Origin: Notamacropus eugenii
Lineage: Eukaryota > Chordata > Mammalia > Diprotodontia > Macropodidae
Length of the DNA: 64,000 bases
Direction of reading: 5' to 3'
Assembly: GCF_028372415.1 (NCBI RefSeq)
Contig: NC_092877.1
Coordinates: 212,776,116-212,840,115, forward strand
The position numbers and the translations under genes are program-made. The notes under the pieces were generated by a model, which was not told the DNA's origin, ran no database searches, and saw only the letters and a program-made list of their open reading frames with translations. This document shows positions 34,461 through 45,399 of this stretch, piece after piece (within the stretch, counting starts at the first letter, position 1; every line of letters begins with the position of its first letter).

Positions 34461-35875
34461 TATCATAAAAATGACAGTTCTATCTAAATTAATTTAATTA
34501 CTTGGTGCCATACTTCTCAAACTACCAAATAACTATAATATCAATAAACTATAATACCAAAAAAAAATCAAAATTCATCTGAAGAATTAAATGTCCAGAA
34601 TATCAAGAAAATTAATGAAAAGAAATGCTAGGAAAGATGGCCTAGCCATACCAGATCTTAAATGATGTTATAAAGCAGCAATCATCAAAACCACTTACTA
34701 CTGGCTAAGAAATAGAGGGGTAGATCGGTGGAATAGATTGGTTACACATGATACAGTAGTCAATGACTCTAGCAGTCTACTATTTGAGAAACCCAGGGAC
34801 CCCAGCATCTTGGATAAGAACTTACTGTTTGACAAAAACTGCTAGGACAACTGGATAATAGGGTGGTAGACACTGGGCATATACTAATGCCTGACACCGC
34901 ATACCAGAATAAAGTACAAATAGGTACATGATTTAGGTATAAAATTTGAAACTGTAAACAAATTAGGGGAGCAACAAATAGTTTCCTTTTCAAATTTAAG
35001 TAAATCTGAGTTTATGATGAGGAATTTATGATAAAATCAGAGACAGAGAACATTATGACATGCAAAATGGATAATTTTGAGTATATTAAATTGAAAAGTC
35101 TTTGCACAAACAAAGCCAACGCAAACAAGATTAGGAGAACTGGGAAAGAATTTTTATAACCAGTGACTCTGATAAAGATCTCCTTTCTAAAATATATGGA
35201 GAACTGAGTCAAATTTACAAGAATGTAAGTAATTCCCAGTTGATAAATGGTCAAAGGAATATCAACAGGCAATTTTCAGAGGAAGAAATTATAGCTATGT
35301 ATAATCACATGAAAAAATACTGTAAAATCACTATTGATTGGAGAGATGCAAATCAAAGCAACTCTGGGGTCCCACACCACACCTATCAGATTGGCTAACA
35401 TGACAAAACAGGAAAATGATAAATATTGGAGAAGATGTGGGGTAATTGGGGCACTAATTCATTGTTAGTGGTGCTGTGAGCTTATTCAACCATTCTGGAG
35501 AGCAATTTCGAACTATACCCAAAGGGCTATAAAAATGTACATACCCTTTGATCTAACAATACTGCTTCTAGAGTTGTATCCCAAAGAGATCATACAAATG
35601 GGAAAAGGACCAACATATGCAAAAAATATTTATAGCAGCTCTTTTTGTGGTGGCCAAGAACTGGAAATCCAGGGAATGCCCATCAATTGTGTAATAACTG
35701 AATAAACTGTGGTATATGAATGCAATGGAATGCTAATGTGCTGTAAGAAATGATGAACAGGCAGACTTCAGAAATACCTGGAGAGACTTAAATGAACTGA
35801 TGCTGAGTGAAGTGAGCAGAACCTGGAGAACATTACATACAGTAAAAGCTACAGTATGTGAGGACTGTTTTTGAT
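34461..35875 (+). pseudogene. L1 ORF2 C-terminal region remnant
   Basis: Degraded in all frames but collinear with L1 ORF2, including the 'catacccttt gatc' IPFD block near 35540 and a 'gaatgcaatggaatgctaat' MEC/MEYY block near 35717. Confidence 0.82.
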
Positions 35876-36239
35876 AGATTTAGTCCTTCGCAGCAGTACA
35901 AGGACCTAAAACATTTCCAAAGCAGTCATGATGCAAAATGCCATCCACATCTAGAGAAAGAACTATGCAGCCAGAACACAGAACAAAGCAGACTATTTTC
36001 TCTTTTATAATGTTTGGTTTTTTTTTAGTTTTACTCATATTTTCTCTCATTTGTTGTAATTCTTCTATGCAACATGACTAATGTGCAAATGGGTTTAATA
36101 AGACTGGATATGAAGGGTCTACATAAGATTGCATGCTGTCTTGGGAATGGAGCAGAGAGGGAGGGGGAGAAAATTTCAAATTTGTGAAAGTGATTGTTGA
36201 AAATTGAAAACAAATATATTTAAAAAATTTTTTTTACAT

Positions 36240-36345
36240 TTTTAAGTCCTATTTTAAAATGTAAAAACCATTGTTAGTTTGTGGTATATACAAAAACAGG
36301 TGGATGGCTGGGTTTGACCCTTGGGCTGTAGTTTGGTGACTATTG
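36240..36345 (-). mobile_element. palindromic hAT-like element, right arm
   Basis: Antisense of 27381-27465 with the shared 'cctgttttt' and 'caaac-ac-gccc' words. The outside 8-mers 'ttttatag' (27373-27380) and 'ctttataa' (36346-36353) agree at 6 of 8 positions, as for an old hAT 8-bp target duplication. Confidence 0.7.
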
Positions 36346-36354
36346 CTTTATAAT

Positions 36355-36887
36355 ACTGAGTCATAAGCTGGTTTGAGTGTTTTTCCTTTGGGATTTCATT
36401 TTGACCTTATTCAATATCTGTTTCTAAATTTGAGATATTTTAGATTTTTTATTTCTTGTTCTATAAGTCTGAATGTTTTATGCTTTCTTATAAATAAACA
36501 TTTATCTCATTTAAATTTTCAGTTGTATTTATTTAATATTTATATTAAAATTTCCAAAAATTCCTTTATTTCCTTTTCCTTTTCTGTAAATTCTCTATAG
36601 TTTTTATTTTAATAATTTGATTTTCCTAATGTAAAAATTGAAATTAATTGATAGTTTGAAGAAAAATACATTTCCATACATCAAATCATTTTTATTTTTA
36701 ATTTTATCTCATATTTTATTTTCATTTTTGCATATTTCTAGGGCTTTTAAATTTGTTTTTAGGAGATGTTGAGTTGAAAATGTCTATGGGACATGTGGTT
36801 GGAAATATCCAAGAGTTGGTGATATATGTCTAAAATTTAGGAGAGAGACTAGAGCAAGTTATATACATCTGTTTCTCAGATAATATA

Positions 36888-36888
<1 letters not shown>
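36355..36888. other. AT-rich unassigned DNA
   Basis: Strongly AT-rich. No gene or named repeat seen. Confidence 0.5.

Positions 36889-36889
<1 letters not shown>

Positions 36890-36943
<54 letters not shown>
36890..36943 (+). repeat. (TG)n microsatellite
   Basis: About 25 TG units. Confidence 0.97.
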
Positions 36944-37194
36944 TATAGCTGAACCCATGGGAACCAATGAAGTCACTAAGAAAGAAAAGAAAAGAGAGAG
37001 GGGGGGAGAATGAATATAGGACCCAGGGACATACTAGGGGACATCACATGCAAGGGCGATTAAAAATGTGTAACCAGGCAGGAAGAGAACCAAGAGAGAT
37101 CAGCAGCATGACCCAGGTCACAGAGACTATCCAGAAGAGAGTAGATAACTATAATAATCATAATAATAATCATGGTCATAATAATATGCAACAC

Positions 37195-37382
37195 TTCAAT
37201 AATTACAGAGGACTTAATATAAAGTATTTCATTTGAACTTCATATTAACTCTAAGAGAAAGATACTATAATTATTCTTGTTTTGCAGATTAGGAAACTGC
37301 ATCAGAGATGTTAAGTGACTTGCCCTGGAACTCATGTATTCCCAACTCTAGTACTGTGTCCTGTATGCCATCTAGTTGTCTC
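37195..37382 (+). mobile_element. MIR-type SINE
   Basis: 'agtatttcatttgaacttca', 'ttgcagattaggaaactgca' and 'gttaagtgacttgccctgg' follow the MIR core order. Open frames on both strands here are shadows of the repeat. Confidence 0.75.
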
Positions 37383-37384
37383 CA

Positions 37385-38555
37385 CATATTCAACAGTGTC
37401 AAGTACTGCAGAGAAGGCACAAAGAATGAGTGTAGGTGTAGTGCCAATGTGATATCCACAGTGCTCAGAGCAGCTATGAATATGTCAGCACAGTTCTGAA
37501 TCACAAAATATCGTAGACTCTACACATGGAAGACATAACCAAAGTATTTATTCAAACACCAGAAAATCAAATCCATCATATCATCAAAGAAATCTATACA
37601 TAATGACAATGCAGGGAGGCACTATCATCCTCTATTAGGCTTCCCACAAACCAACTCCCTTAAACAAATCACAAACAAGCTCTCCCACTCACATTAGTTG
37701 TTGCCTGCTCTTTTGTCTCCCAGCTCTGAAAGCTCTGACTCACTTCTTGCTCCACCCCTTCCTGCTCCATCCATTCAGAAAGCTCCTACCACCACAGGCT
37801 CCATGTGACTCAAACTTCCATGTGAACCAGGCAGGTCACATACATCTATTAAGGAATGGGAAAGATCTTCCCATTTAAATTACCATTATAGTAGGTCATC
37901 AGCTCTGGCAATCTTAAAGTGGAGATTTTCTGAAAACAGAAAAAAAAAATATTAGGCATTCAGTTGTCAAAGAAGAGGAAGGAAGAGATTATAGGAAGAG
38001 AGATCAGCAAGACTGAAGATTATTGAGGCAGAAGTCCATTTTTGTTGAAGACCAATTAGAAGATTATTGTACCAGTTGGAAATGCAGGTCAGGAGCACAG
38101 AAAAGAGCTCTATGCTAGATACAATGGGAGTCAATTAAGGGAAAGGTTTGAAGATGCCAAAAGAAAATGTATAAACTTCACCTTTTCCCCCCCCAGGGAT
38201 CAGGCCTGAAAGCAAGACAATGTTGTTCCCTGATAGCCCCCCAAAATTAACATCTGACTGCGTGTGATTTTATATTTCCTAGGAAGACAGTGTTTAGAGG
38301 TTCTAGGAAGAGGGAATGATTTTCTAGTTTAAAAAATGTAGCAAGTGTTATCATTTCATGGGTTATCATGCCCCAGATAAATTCTTTACCTAGTGACTCA
38401 CCTTTTGAGCACTTAGCTAGGTTGTTTCTTGGAAATAGAACTCAAAATCTTTTAAGAATTTGTGTTCTAGTTACATAGCCCTTAAGAAATTTGTCTTCAC
38501 CATACAATGAGATGTAGGAAGAGGACTTTATTGGAGCAATTATATTTTTGTCTGA
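37385..38555. other. unassigned DNA
   Basis: No gene recognised. 37960-38110 faintly resembles antisense L2/CR1 ('ttattgaggcagaagtcc' region) but too weakly to call. Confidence 0.45.
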
Positions 38556-38558
38556 GGC

Positions 38559-38787
38559 AGGTTTTCTTAATCTTTCTGTGTGATGGATCCCTTTGGCAGT
38601 CTGTTGAAGCCTATAGACTGCTCCTCAGAGTAATGTTTGAAAATACATAAAATAAAATTCATTGGACTAAAAAGGAAACCAAAATTTAGTGAAAAGAAAA
38701 AATTTTCCACTATCCAATCTCACAGATTCCCTGAAAGTTTCCATGGACTCTTCCAGGGTCTGTGAACTACAGATTAACAACCTCTGG
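38559..38787 (+). mobile_element. hAT-type non-autonomous DNA transposon
   Basis: The left end 'caggttttcttaatctttct' and the right end '...cagattaacaacctctg' are inverted to each other. The interior words 'ggatccctttggcagtctg' and 'gaagcctatagactgc' are characteristic of an old mammalian hAT-like element. Flanks 'gtctgagg' and 'gcctaaag' agree at 5 of 8 positions. Confidence 0.7.
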
Positions 38788-38789
38788 CC

Positions 38790-39175
38790 TAAAGAATCCA
38801 TCAAATAACCACAGATCTAACAAATTATTAGCTGAAATAATTTAAATTGATAATCAAGGACCTTTCACAGCATTCGCCTCTCATACTTCCTCATGGGTTA
38901 AATGGCTTCATGGAGGATATGTCAATTGTACATAGGCTCTGGCATTTTCTAAGAAAGGTCTAAATTTGTTGTCCAAGCACGAACCTTTCTAATTATGTAG
39001 AAGCTCACCTCCAGTAATTTGACCAGTAGCTGGTCATGGACACCCATGGCAAATAATAATTTAAAATCACACAGCTGCCTTCTACTTTGGCAAGAAAAGT
39101 GTTAAAAAAAAAGGGCAAAACACACTAAAAAATCACATCATTTTCAGATATTCTATAAACATCAACTTGACAGTA
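38790..39175. other. unassigned DNA
   Basis: No gene or repeat recognised; it directly flanks the provirus. Confidence 0.5.
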
Positions 39176-39181
39176 GATATG
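39176..39181 (+). repeat. 6-bp target-site duplication, left
   Basis: 'gatatg', identical to 40474-40479. Six-base duplications are usual for class II (betaretrovirus-like) integrases. Confidence 0.88.
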
Positions 39182-39524
39182 TGTTGGGACTGGAAGCTCA
39201 ATTCCGTGTGGACAGTCTCGGGCAGGTAAAAGTAGGACTTCTAAATCTTAGAGTCTTACGAGGCCCTCCATGAACAGCGGGGGTTCGAGAAGGTCAGACC
39301 GAGCTAGCTCGGGTATTTCTGCCTCTCCCCTGGAGATACCTGATGGGTGGAGTCTCCCTGCCCTCGAGGTCGTCCCGGATTGGAGCACACCTAGTTACCT
39401 AACAGCACGGTATTGAGATGCAAACTGTGTGGCTGAAGATTAAGTAGGACTGAGGAAGCCTAAAAGCTCTTAGCACGTGTGGAGCCAAAGAGAAAAGTAG
39501 GGCTCCGCTTCTTTTCTTTCCTCT
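39182..39524 (+). repeat. inverted U3 arm of the provirus
   Basis: The reverse complement of 40131-40473 without indels, with 4 mismatches that all fall between about 39234 and 39304. It begins with the LTR terminus TGTTGGGACTGG and includes an E-box CACGTG (39474-39479). It ends abruptly within the LTR at a purine/pyrimidine-biased junction. Confidence 0.93.
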
Positions 39525-39732
39525 TAACTTTCTGCTTGCCTGGGTCCTCCCCTCCCCTCTCTCCGCTTCCACTCTTATTCCAATCCCGCCCTGGCCTCTC
39601 CGGCCCTTCCTTACAAAATTCTCGGAGGTCGTTTAACTCTATTGTGACCCCTGCCTCCCTGCCTTCCCTGTGAAGTTTCTCAGCCCAGACCTCCTGTTCC
39701 TCTGGCTTTATTACTGGCAATTGATTCCTCAT
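39460..39732 (-). pseudogene. retroviral leader/early-gene open frame running into the inverted arm
   Basis: The minus-strand frame of 90 codons begins 134 nt after the primer-binding site. That is a reasonable place for a gag start, but I see no myristoylation signal or other gag motif and do not recognise the product. The last ~20 codons lie in the inverted LTR arm, so the protein would be a chimera. Possibly non-coding leader only. Confidence 0.3.
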
Positions 39733-39866
39733 CCCTGCCCTTTTCCCAGGGGTTTGGGAAGCTTCTCTCCCCTTTCTCTCCTTCCGAATCTAGGATTCGG
39801 GACTCGCTTCTTTCACAGCCCCTTCCGGGTGTACCCCAAAAGCACCCAGGATTTTCTACGCTCCCA

Positions 39867-39884
39867 ATCCCTGTTGGGGCGCCA
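39867..39884 (-). promoter_or_regulatory. retroviral primer-binding site, tRNA-Lys type
   Basis: The minus strand reads TGGCGCCCCAACAGGGAT, close to the Lys-3 tRNA-complementary site of lentiviruses and some betaretroviruses. It begins two bases after the LTR end GGCA, the canonical spacing. It sets the orientation of the parent virus. Confidence 0.88.
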
Positions 39885-39886
39885 AC

Positions 39887-40473
39887 TGCCAAGCCTAGAG
39901 GCCTGTATTGGGCTACCCGAGTCTTTCTTACCTGTCCAGGTCTTCGGCTGGCCACGCCGGATGCACGTATGAGAGAAAAGACGTTCCAGAGTCAAACAGG
40001 GGTTGAGCTTTATTACAGGGTTTCGGTTACAAGTGCAGGGGGTCTTCTTTCTTAGGACGAAATTTCCTAAGAAGGCTAAGCTTAAGGGATTGGAAGTAGA
40101 AGTACAAGCGGGGAGAGAGGGGGAGGGGAGAGAGGAAAGAAAAGAAGCGGAGCCCTACTTTTCTCTTTGGCTCCACACGTGCTAAGAGCTTTTAGGCTTC
40201 CTCAGTCCTACTTAATCTTCAGCCACACAGTTTGCATCTCAATACCGTGCTGTTAGGTAACTAGGTGTGCTCCAATCCGGGACGACCTCGAGGGCAGGGA
40301 GACTCCACCCATCAGGTATCTCCAGGGGAGAGGCAGAAATACCCGAGCTAGCTCTGTCTGACCTTCTTGAACCCCCGCTGTTCATGGAGGGCCTTGTAAG
40401 ACTCTAAGATTTAGAAGTCCCACTTTTACCTGCCCGAGACTGTCCACACGGAATTGAGCTTCCAGTCCCAACA
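39887..40473 (-). repeat. 5' LTR of the provirus (U3-R-U5)
   Basis: 587 bp from TGTTGGG (at 40473) to GGCA (at 39887). A polyadenylation signal AATAAA lies at 40014-40009. A weak TATA-like CTAAAAG is at 40195-40189, and an E-box CACGTG at 40181-40176. The R boundaries are not exactly visible. Confidence 0.9.
40009..40014 (-). promoter_or_regulatory. LTR polyadenylation signal AATAAA
   Basis: Perfect hexamer on the minus strand, ~125 bp before the LTR 3' end, as expected for the R region. Confidence 0.75.
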
Positions 40474-40479
40474 GATATG
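40474..40479 (+). repeat. 6-bp target-site duplication, right
   Basis: 'gatatg', identical to 39176-39181. Confidence 0.88.
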
Positions 40480-40481
40480 CT

Positions 40482-40950
40482 AGATATAAGATCTTTGTCC
40501 AATAGCAGGTTAATCAATATGCTATTGGAAGCCCAAAAATACATTAATATTTAAATCATAAAATAGTGCAAAGCAGCAAAATATCTACAAAAGCTCAGTT
40601 TGAGTACCAGCTTAGCCATATCAGTTCAAGAGTATTAATAAATTATCAATAATATGTTATATATGTTATATAATGTATGATAAACAAATAAATTACCAGG
40701 ACAATGAATAGAAGGAACATGAACTAATCTATCAATCCTTTAATAAATTATATAATATTTTATAATTTTGAAATGAAAATTTTTATAATTTTCCAGCTTT
40801 AAAAAATCCTCATTGACAGTGGATTATATCATCAGTCTCCAACGGGTTGTATGCAGAAATAGAAATGGCACTCAAGAAGACAGTCAAGAGGAGCAACCTG
40901 GCCAAACTAAATCAGTACTGAAGACATCTGAGTTATATACCTTGCTGTTT
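40482..40950. other. AT-rich unassigned DNA
   Basis: No gene or repeat recognised. Confidence 0.5.
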
Positions 40951-40954
40951 GTCC

Positions 40955-41115
40955 TTTATTCTTGAAGAAGTCCAGGAAATCAGGAAGGAGATGGCATGAC
41001 TTGCAAGTGAATTGGGTTTAAGTGGAGGAGAGGGCTTGCAGTCACCAGTCTCACTCTCTCCTCCTGAACCATCTGGGTTCACTGGGAAGACACAGATTAG
41101 GATGCCTGAACATAG
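40955..41115 (+). mobile_element. unnamed dispersed repeat, copy 3
   Basis: 'catgacttgcaagtgaattg', 'cagtcaccagtctcactctc' and 'ccatctgggttcactggg' align with 5690-5790 and 60215-60320. Confidence 0.7.
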
Positions 41116-41119
41116 CCCC

Positions 41120-43175
41120 CAGCTATATACAATATAACCTTCATAGTACTAAGGGATCATTTTACAAAATATCCAGGGAAGATACCAAGAAAGTGTTGTA
41201 GTGGGAGGGTGGAAAGGAAATTAGAGACATTCTTGTTCAAAAAGATTGATCTATAGAACATCAATAATATTTACCAATACGCATATTTTTCATCTTAATA
41301 AGATATTTATAAGAATAATCTATACATATTGAGAGTGTCCTTTAGAAAAATTATGAGAAGGAATGAGACAGACTTTTAAAAGCTATTTTCTATAGTAGCC
41401 TATCTTACAGACATTAAACAGATTAAAAGTTTCATAAAATACAAGATTCTGTTATTTGTTGATTGTTTAGTTTTATTCACAGAGTATAGACTTGATTTAG
41501 GCAGCTTCATTTATTAATTGAAAAATAAATAACGTAATATTTTAAATGTCTCATTGTGTGCACAAGTGATTTCAATGACAAGGTCACCCAAAATAAAATG
41601 ACAGGCAGTGTCTTACAAGACAGAACAAAAAAATGTATTTCAGATATCTCGATTTACTGAACAAATGTGTAACAAGTACAACAGTTTGGGTCATGAAAAC
41701 AGTCAGAACCCCAGGGCATAATGCTGTCAGTCATCCAGCACTCTGCCCCGTTCTGCCACCATCACCATTGTATTGTGGGTTCTTATCTAGAAGAATGTCA
41801 GTTTCTTGTTTGGTCCCCAAATACTGGTCTGTGTTCTTCTTTTCCTATTATTTTGTATTGCTCTGTTCATTCGCCTTTATTGAGAATCATCCTAAATACA
41901 CACTTTAATTAGAATAACATGCAGAGTAAAAGCAAAAACAATAATTGCACATAACATGAACTGCAAAAGGCATTTAATTACTGGATCCATTCCCTTTTAA
42001 GGCAGAAAACCATTTTGAGTCGGGGTTCATTTCCTTTCTTTTGAATCTCTTCATCATGGTACAGAAGTGAAACAGACTGGGCAGAAACTCATGACAAGAT
42101 TAGAGTGATGCGGTAACTTCAGTGAATCTCATGCTGGCACCTACATGGGCCAACAAGATCTTAGGACTATTTCTCCAGGGTCCAAGAATCCACTCTGGGA
42201 ACTTGAGAATTCTCATCAAGGGTCTAGATCATGGACCTTTTTGTTTCAGCACCAATAATACTGATAAAAGGTCACTTCTAATAGACCTAAATGCTAACAC
42301 CCACAGGCCACCACCTGACTGTCACAAATCTAATGATGACAACCACAAGGGAACAGGTGTTAGCCCAACTGTATTTCATTAAGTCTGTGCCTTTCATACC
42401 TATGCATGTATAGGATATTTATCCTGTATTATATCCTGTGTCATGCCCACCAAGTCTATAAATCCAAACAAAATCCACACTGAGGAATTATTATAAATAA
42501 AGTTGGCTACATCTCACTCCAAATATTGATTGCAACTAGAATTCTTGTATATCATCTTCCTGGGGGAAGGGGAAACACTAGAAAGCAACTTCAAATTCAA
42601 TTAAAGTTTAATGTTATAAATATCATAAAATAGCATATAACATGATCTGTGCAATCATCATAACTATGCAGTACAGGCCACATTTAGATCATCTAATGGA
42701 TGGCATCCAGATAGGCCTTGAATGCAGCAAAAATAAAGACATGTAGAAGTAGTTTGCATAATATATAATCAATAACATATGTAAGTATATTGCTTATTGT
42801 AGATATGGAACAGAAGTCTCAAACAATAATATACCACAGCAACAAATATCATGTTACATGTAGAAATCAAATATAGAGAAACATAATACAGGTATGTATA
42901 ACATCAGTAGATAGAACATTAACATATCACCTTACATATGTAGATAAAAATACACAGAACAAAGAAACATCACCTGGTAAGAATATATTGCAGTCTGTGT
43001 TGCAGTTGCACAAAAAGCGATTATTGCTCCAACAATGAGCATCATCCTGCTACATGGAAAATATGCTCCTGAAGCATCCTTAGGGAGCCTGGTGATGGAA
43101 GAATAGCCTTGACATTTCTACTAATCTGCAACTTTGGTGTTTCCAAATCTACTTGTCTCTAGTTTCTAAATCTAC
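41120..43175. other. AT-rich unassigned DNA
   Basis: Short open frames at 41633-41912 and 42122-42382 have no recognisable product. No clear repeat. The block at 41690-41860 is less AT-rich than its surroundings and could be an old exon or conserved non-coding element, but nothing proves it. Confidence 0.4.
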
Positions 43176-43179
43176 ATGT

Positions 43180-43645
43180 CTCTACCCCTAAGCTCCTGAA
43201 TGGTGTAGACTGGCTATCATTCTCTATGGATGCCTTCCCGTTAATACAATCATCATCTCTAAGCTGATGATTCTAAGATCTATTATTGCAGTCCTAATCT
43301 CTCTCTTAATTTACAATATCACATGTCCAACTGCTTATTGAACATCTTGAATTGAATATTCTATAAATGACTTAAATGCAACATGTCCCAAACTGACCTC
43401 ATTATCTTTCCTCCTAAGTCCTTCCTTCTTCTTAAATTTAATATTACTGTTGAAGAAATCACTACCTTCCAAGTCACCCAGACTCATAATCTAGGTGCCA
43501 ACTTTGACTCCTCACTCTCTTTCACTCATTCATCATATACAGTCATATACCAAGTAGGGCCATTTTCTACCTTTGCAATATTTCTTGTATATGACTTCGT
43601 CTCTCCTGACATTGACATGTCCCTTCTAAAAATACATTGTTAAAA
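43180..43645 (+). mobile_element. L2/CR1-type LINE ORF2 fragment
   Basis: The open frame 43383-43643 reads MSQTDLIIFPPK then TQTHNLGANFDSSLSF. These are the 'MSKTELIIFPP' and 'LGVI-DSSLSF' blocks downstream of the reverse transcriptase core in L2/CR1-clade LINEs. Diverged and truncated on both sides. Confidence 0.7.
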
Positions 43646-43649
43646 AAGT

Positions 43650-44410
43650 GTTCTATAAAGTTCAACAAACTAAACATTACTTTTCTATTGACTTCCACTA
43701 TAGTACTCTATATGGCTTCCAAAAGGAAATTTAGAGGAAATATAGCTAGGTAGAATCCTAGGAGGACATTTTAAAAATTAATTAATATTGATGTCTTAAT
43801 TTTATACCTCTTCTATTTTCCAGCGTTTATCTTCCTCATTTTCCTCCTAAAGAGACATTCTAATAACAAAGACTAAATCGTAAAGAAAATCAGTCCTGCA
43901 AAACTAACCAATATTTTGACTAAATCTGCCCATACCCCCTCATATCTGCAAAGAAGCACCGAAAACAATTCATCACATCTCTTCTTTGGAACCAAAGGTG
44001 TCCATTCACAATAATTTTAAAATAAATATTTCATATTTTATAAGACCAGAATTTCCTCTAGTATTCTTCCTTTTTCCTTCCCAGAGACCTATCTTACATA
44101 ACTAACAACAGTTTTAAAGAAAGACGAGAAAACAAATCAATATGTTGAGAAGTTCGGAAAATGTGTACAACGTATCACATTCATGAACCTTCCACCTTCT
44201 GAAGGCATGAGGATTATCTTTTTATATTTCTTTTTTTGAAACCATGCTTTTTCTTTTTCTGGTTGTTTTTGTAATTTTGCAACATTGAATGTTGTTGTTT
44301 TTTGTCGTTGATTTTTTTCCATTTACATCAATGGTCATTGTGTATATTTTTTTTCTAAATTCTACTTATTTAATTCTGCTTCAAATTCCGTAAATCATTT
44401 TATATATTCA
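43650..44410. other. AT-rich unassigned DNA
   Basis: Nothing recognised, apart from T-rich runs at 44215-44350. Confidence 0.5.
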
Positions 44411-44414
44411 TCAT

Positions 44415-44840
44415 ATATGTTGTTTCTTATAGTAAAGGAATATTCCATTAAAGTCACATCCTATAATTTGTCTACAGTCATTCCACAATTTTTTTCAATT
44501 CTTTGTTATTCCCCAAAAGTGCTGCATCTATAAACATATTATTTTGAGACTTTCTTTTTATCAATGAATTCCTTGGGCTATACATCTGGTAGTGGAATCT
44601 CTGGGTCAAAGGGCACAGACATTTCTGTCACTGTATTTGCATAATTACAATTTGATTTCCAAAACAGTTTTACCATCTCACAGTTCCACCAATAAAATAT
44701 CAATTTGTCTATCTTCCTACTACCTTTCCAACATTGACTTTTCTTTTCTTTTCTCATCCTTATCATTAGCTGGATTTGAGGTTAATAACTTACGTAGATA
44801 ATCTCTGAGTTCTCTTTTTACCTCTAAATCCTTTGTCTTA
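44415..44840 (-). mobile_element. old LINE-1 ORF2 C-terminal fragment
   Basis: The minus-strand frame 44766-44578 has CWKGSRKIDKLIFYWWNC and VPFDPEIPL, the L1 ORF2 knuckle and IPFDPAIPL motifs. One Cys of the knuckle is replaced. Much more diverged than the copy at 8475-9113, so older. Confidence 0.8.
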
Positions 44841-44844
44841 GATA

Positions 44845-45365
44845 AGACCAACTTATAGATTTTAGTGATTTTATACATGGACACTTTATTTGATCTAATG
44901 ATTCCTCATAAAATCCAGGATTTCAAACCAAGCAGAGATAAAAGATCCATATCTTCCTTTTGGTTCCAAGGCTATATTTTCTCTCCTCATGATTTTCCTT
45001 TGAATTACTTTCCATTCTGGAGCCTAGTAACCTTAATATTTTCACACTCTAGTATAAACCAAGACCAAAAGCCCATCAGTATGGGACTCTCTCCACACTG
45101 GTAGAGATAATATCTTGAGCTTGTATGAGAGGCAGGGCAAAAGTTGTTGAGAATGTGAGAGAAAGAGGATTCACTCTATTCATATTCTTTTGACTTCCAG
45201 CTTCAAGAAAGAAGATAGACCATTCCAACCTCTTTTCAGGTTGCTAAAAAGAGAGAAAGGATCTGAGAAGAAGCCAACATGGGAGAAGCAAACAATTTCT
45301 GTCATGCCCCCATCTACAGTTTGCTACACTAGAGACTAGGGAATTTCCCTTTGGATGAGTTCTGG
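44845..45365. other. unassigned DNA
   Basis: No gene or named repeat. Confidence 0.5.
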
Positions 45366-45367
45366 GT

Positions 45368-45395
45368 CTCTCTCTCTCTCTCTCTCTCTCTCTGG
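45368..45395 (+). repeat. (CT)n microsatellite
   Basis: Fourteen CT units. Confidence 0.95.
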
Positions 45396-45399
45396 AAAA

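Larger units (their letters stand above)
31019..36235 (+). mobile_element. LINE-1 with ORF1 and ORF2 remnants
   Basis: Order: rest of the 5' UTR with a second homologous unit (31081-31505), ORF1 N-terminal part (31570-32033), then directly the ORF2 endonuclease from about 32076. ORF2 continues to ~35870 and a 3' UTR follows, ending 'gttgaaaattgaaaac' and an A/T-rich tail near 36233. The ORF1 C-terminus appears deleted. Many stops and frameshifts make it inactive. Confidence 0.88.
39182..40473 (-). mobile_element. endogenous retrovirus with two inverted U3 ends
   Basis: A 1292-bp insertion flanked by a perfect 6-bp duplication. Its right part, read on the minus strand, is a complete 587-bp LTR (40473-39887, TGTTGGG...GGCA), a Lys-type primer-binding site, and ~340 bp of leader or early coding sequence. 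Its left 343 bp (39182-39524) repeat the outer LTR (U3) in the opposite orientation. A normal provirus has two LTRs in the same direction, so the left end should read U5, not U3. The arms differ at only 4 of 343 positions by my alignment, so the insert is young compared with its neighbours. No intact viral gene is present. Confidence 0.88.

Noticed and set aside
39479-40185. Plus-strand and minus-strand open frames across the provirus
   Set aside because: They run through LTR and leader DNA, overlap each other, and show no viral protein motif; only the frame beginning after the primer-binding site is listed, at low confidence.
39182-40473. Interpretation as a foldback DNA transposon
   Set aside because: The primer-binding site two bases after a TG...CA-type LTR, the polyadenylation signal and the 6-bp duplication fit a retrovirus better.
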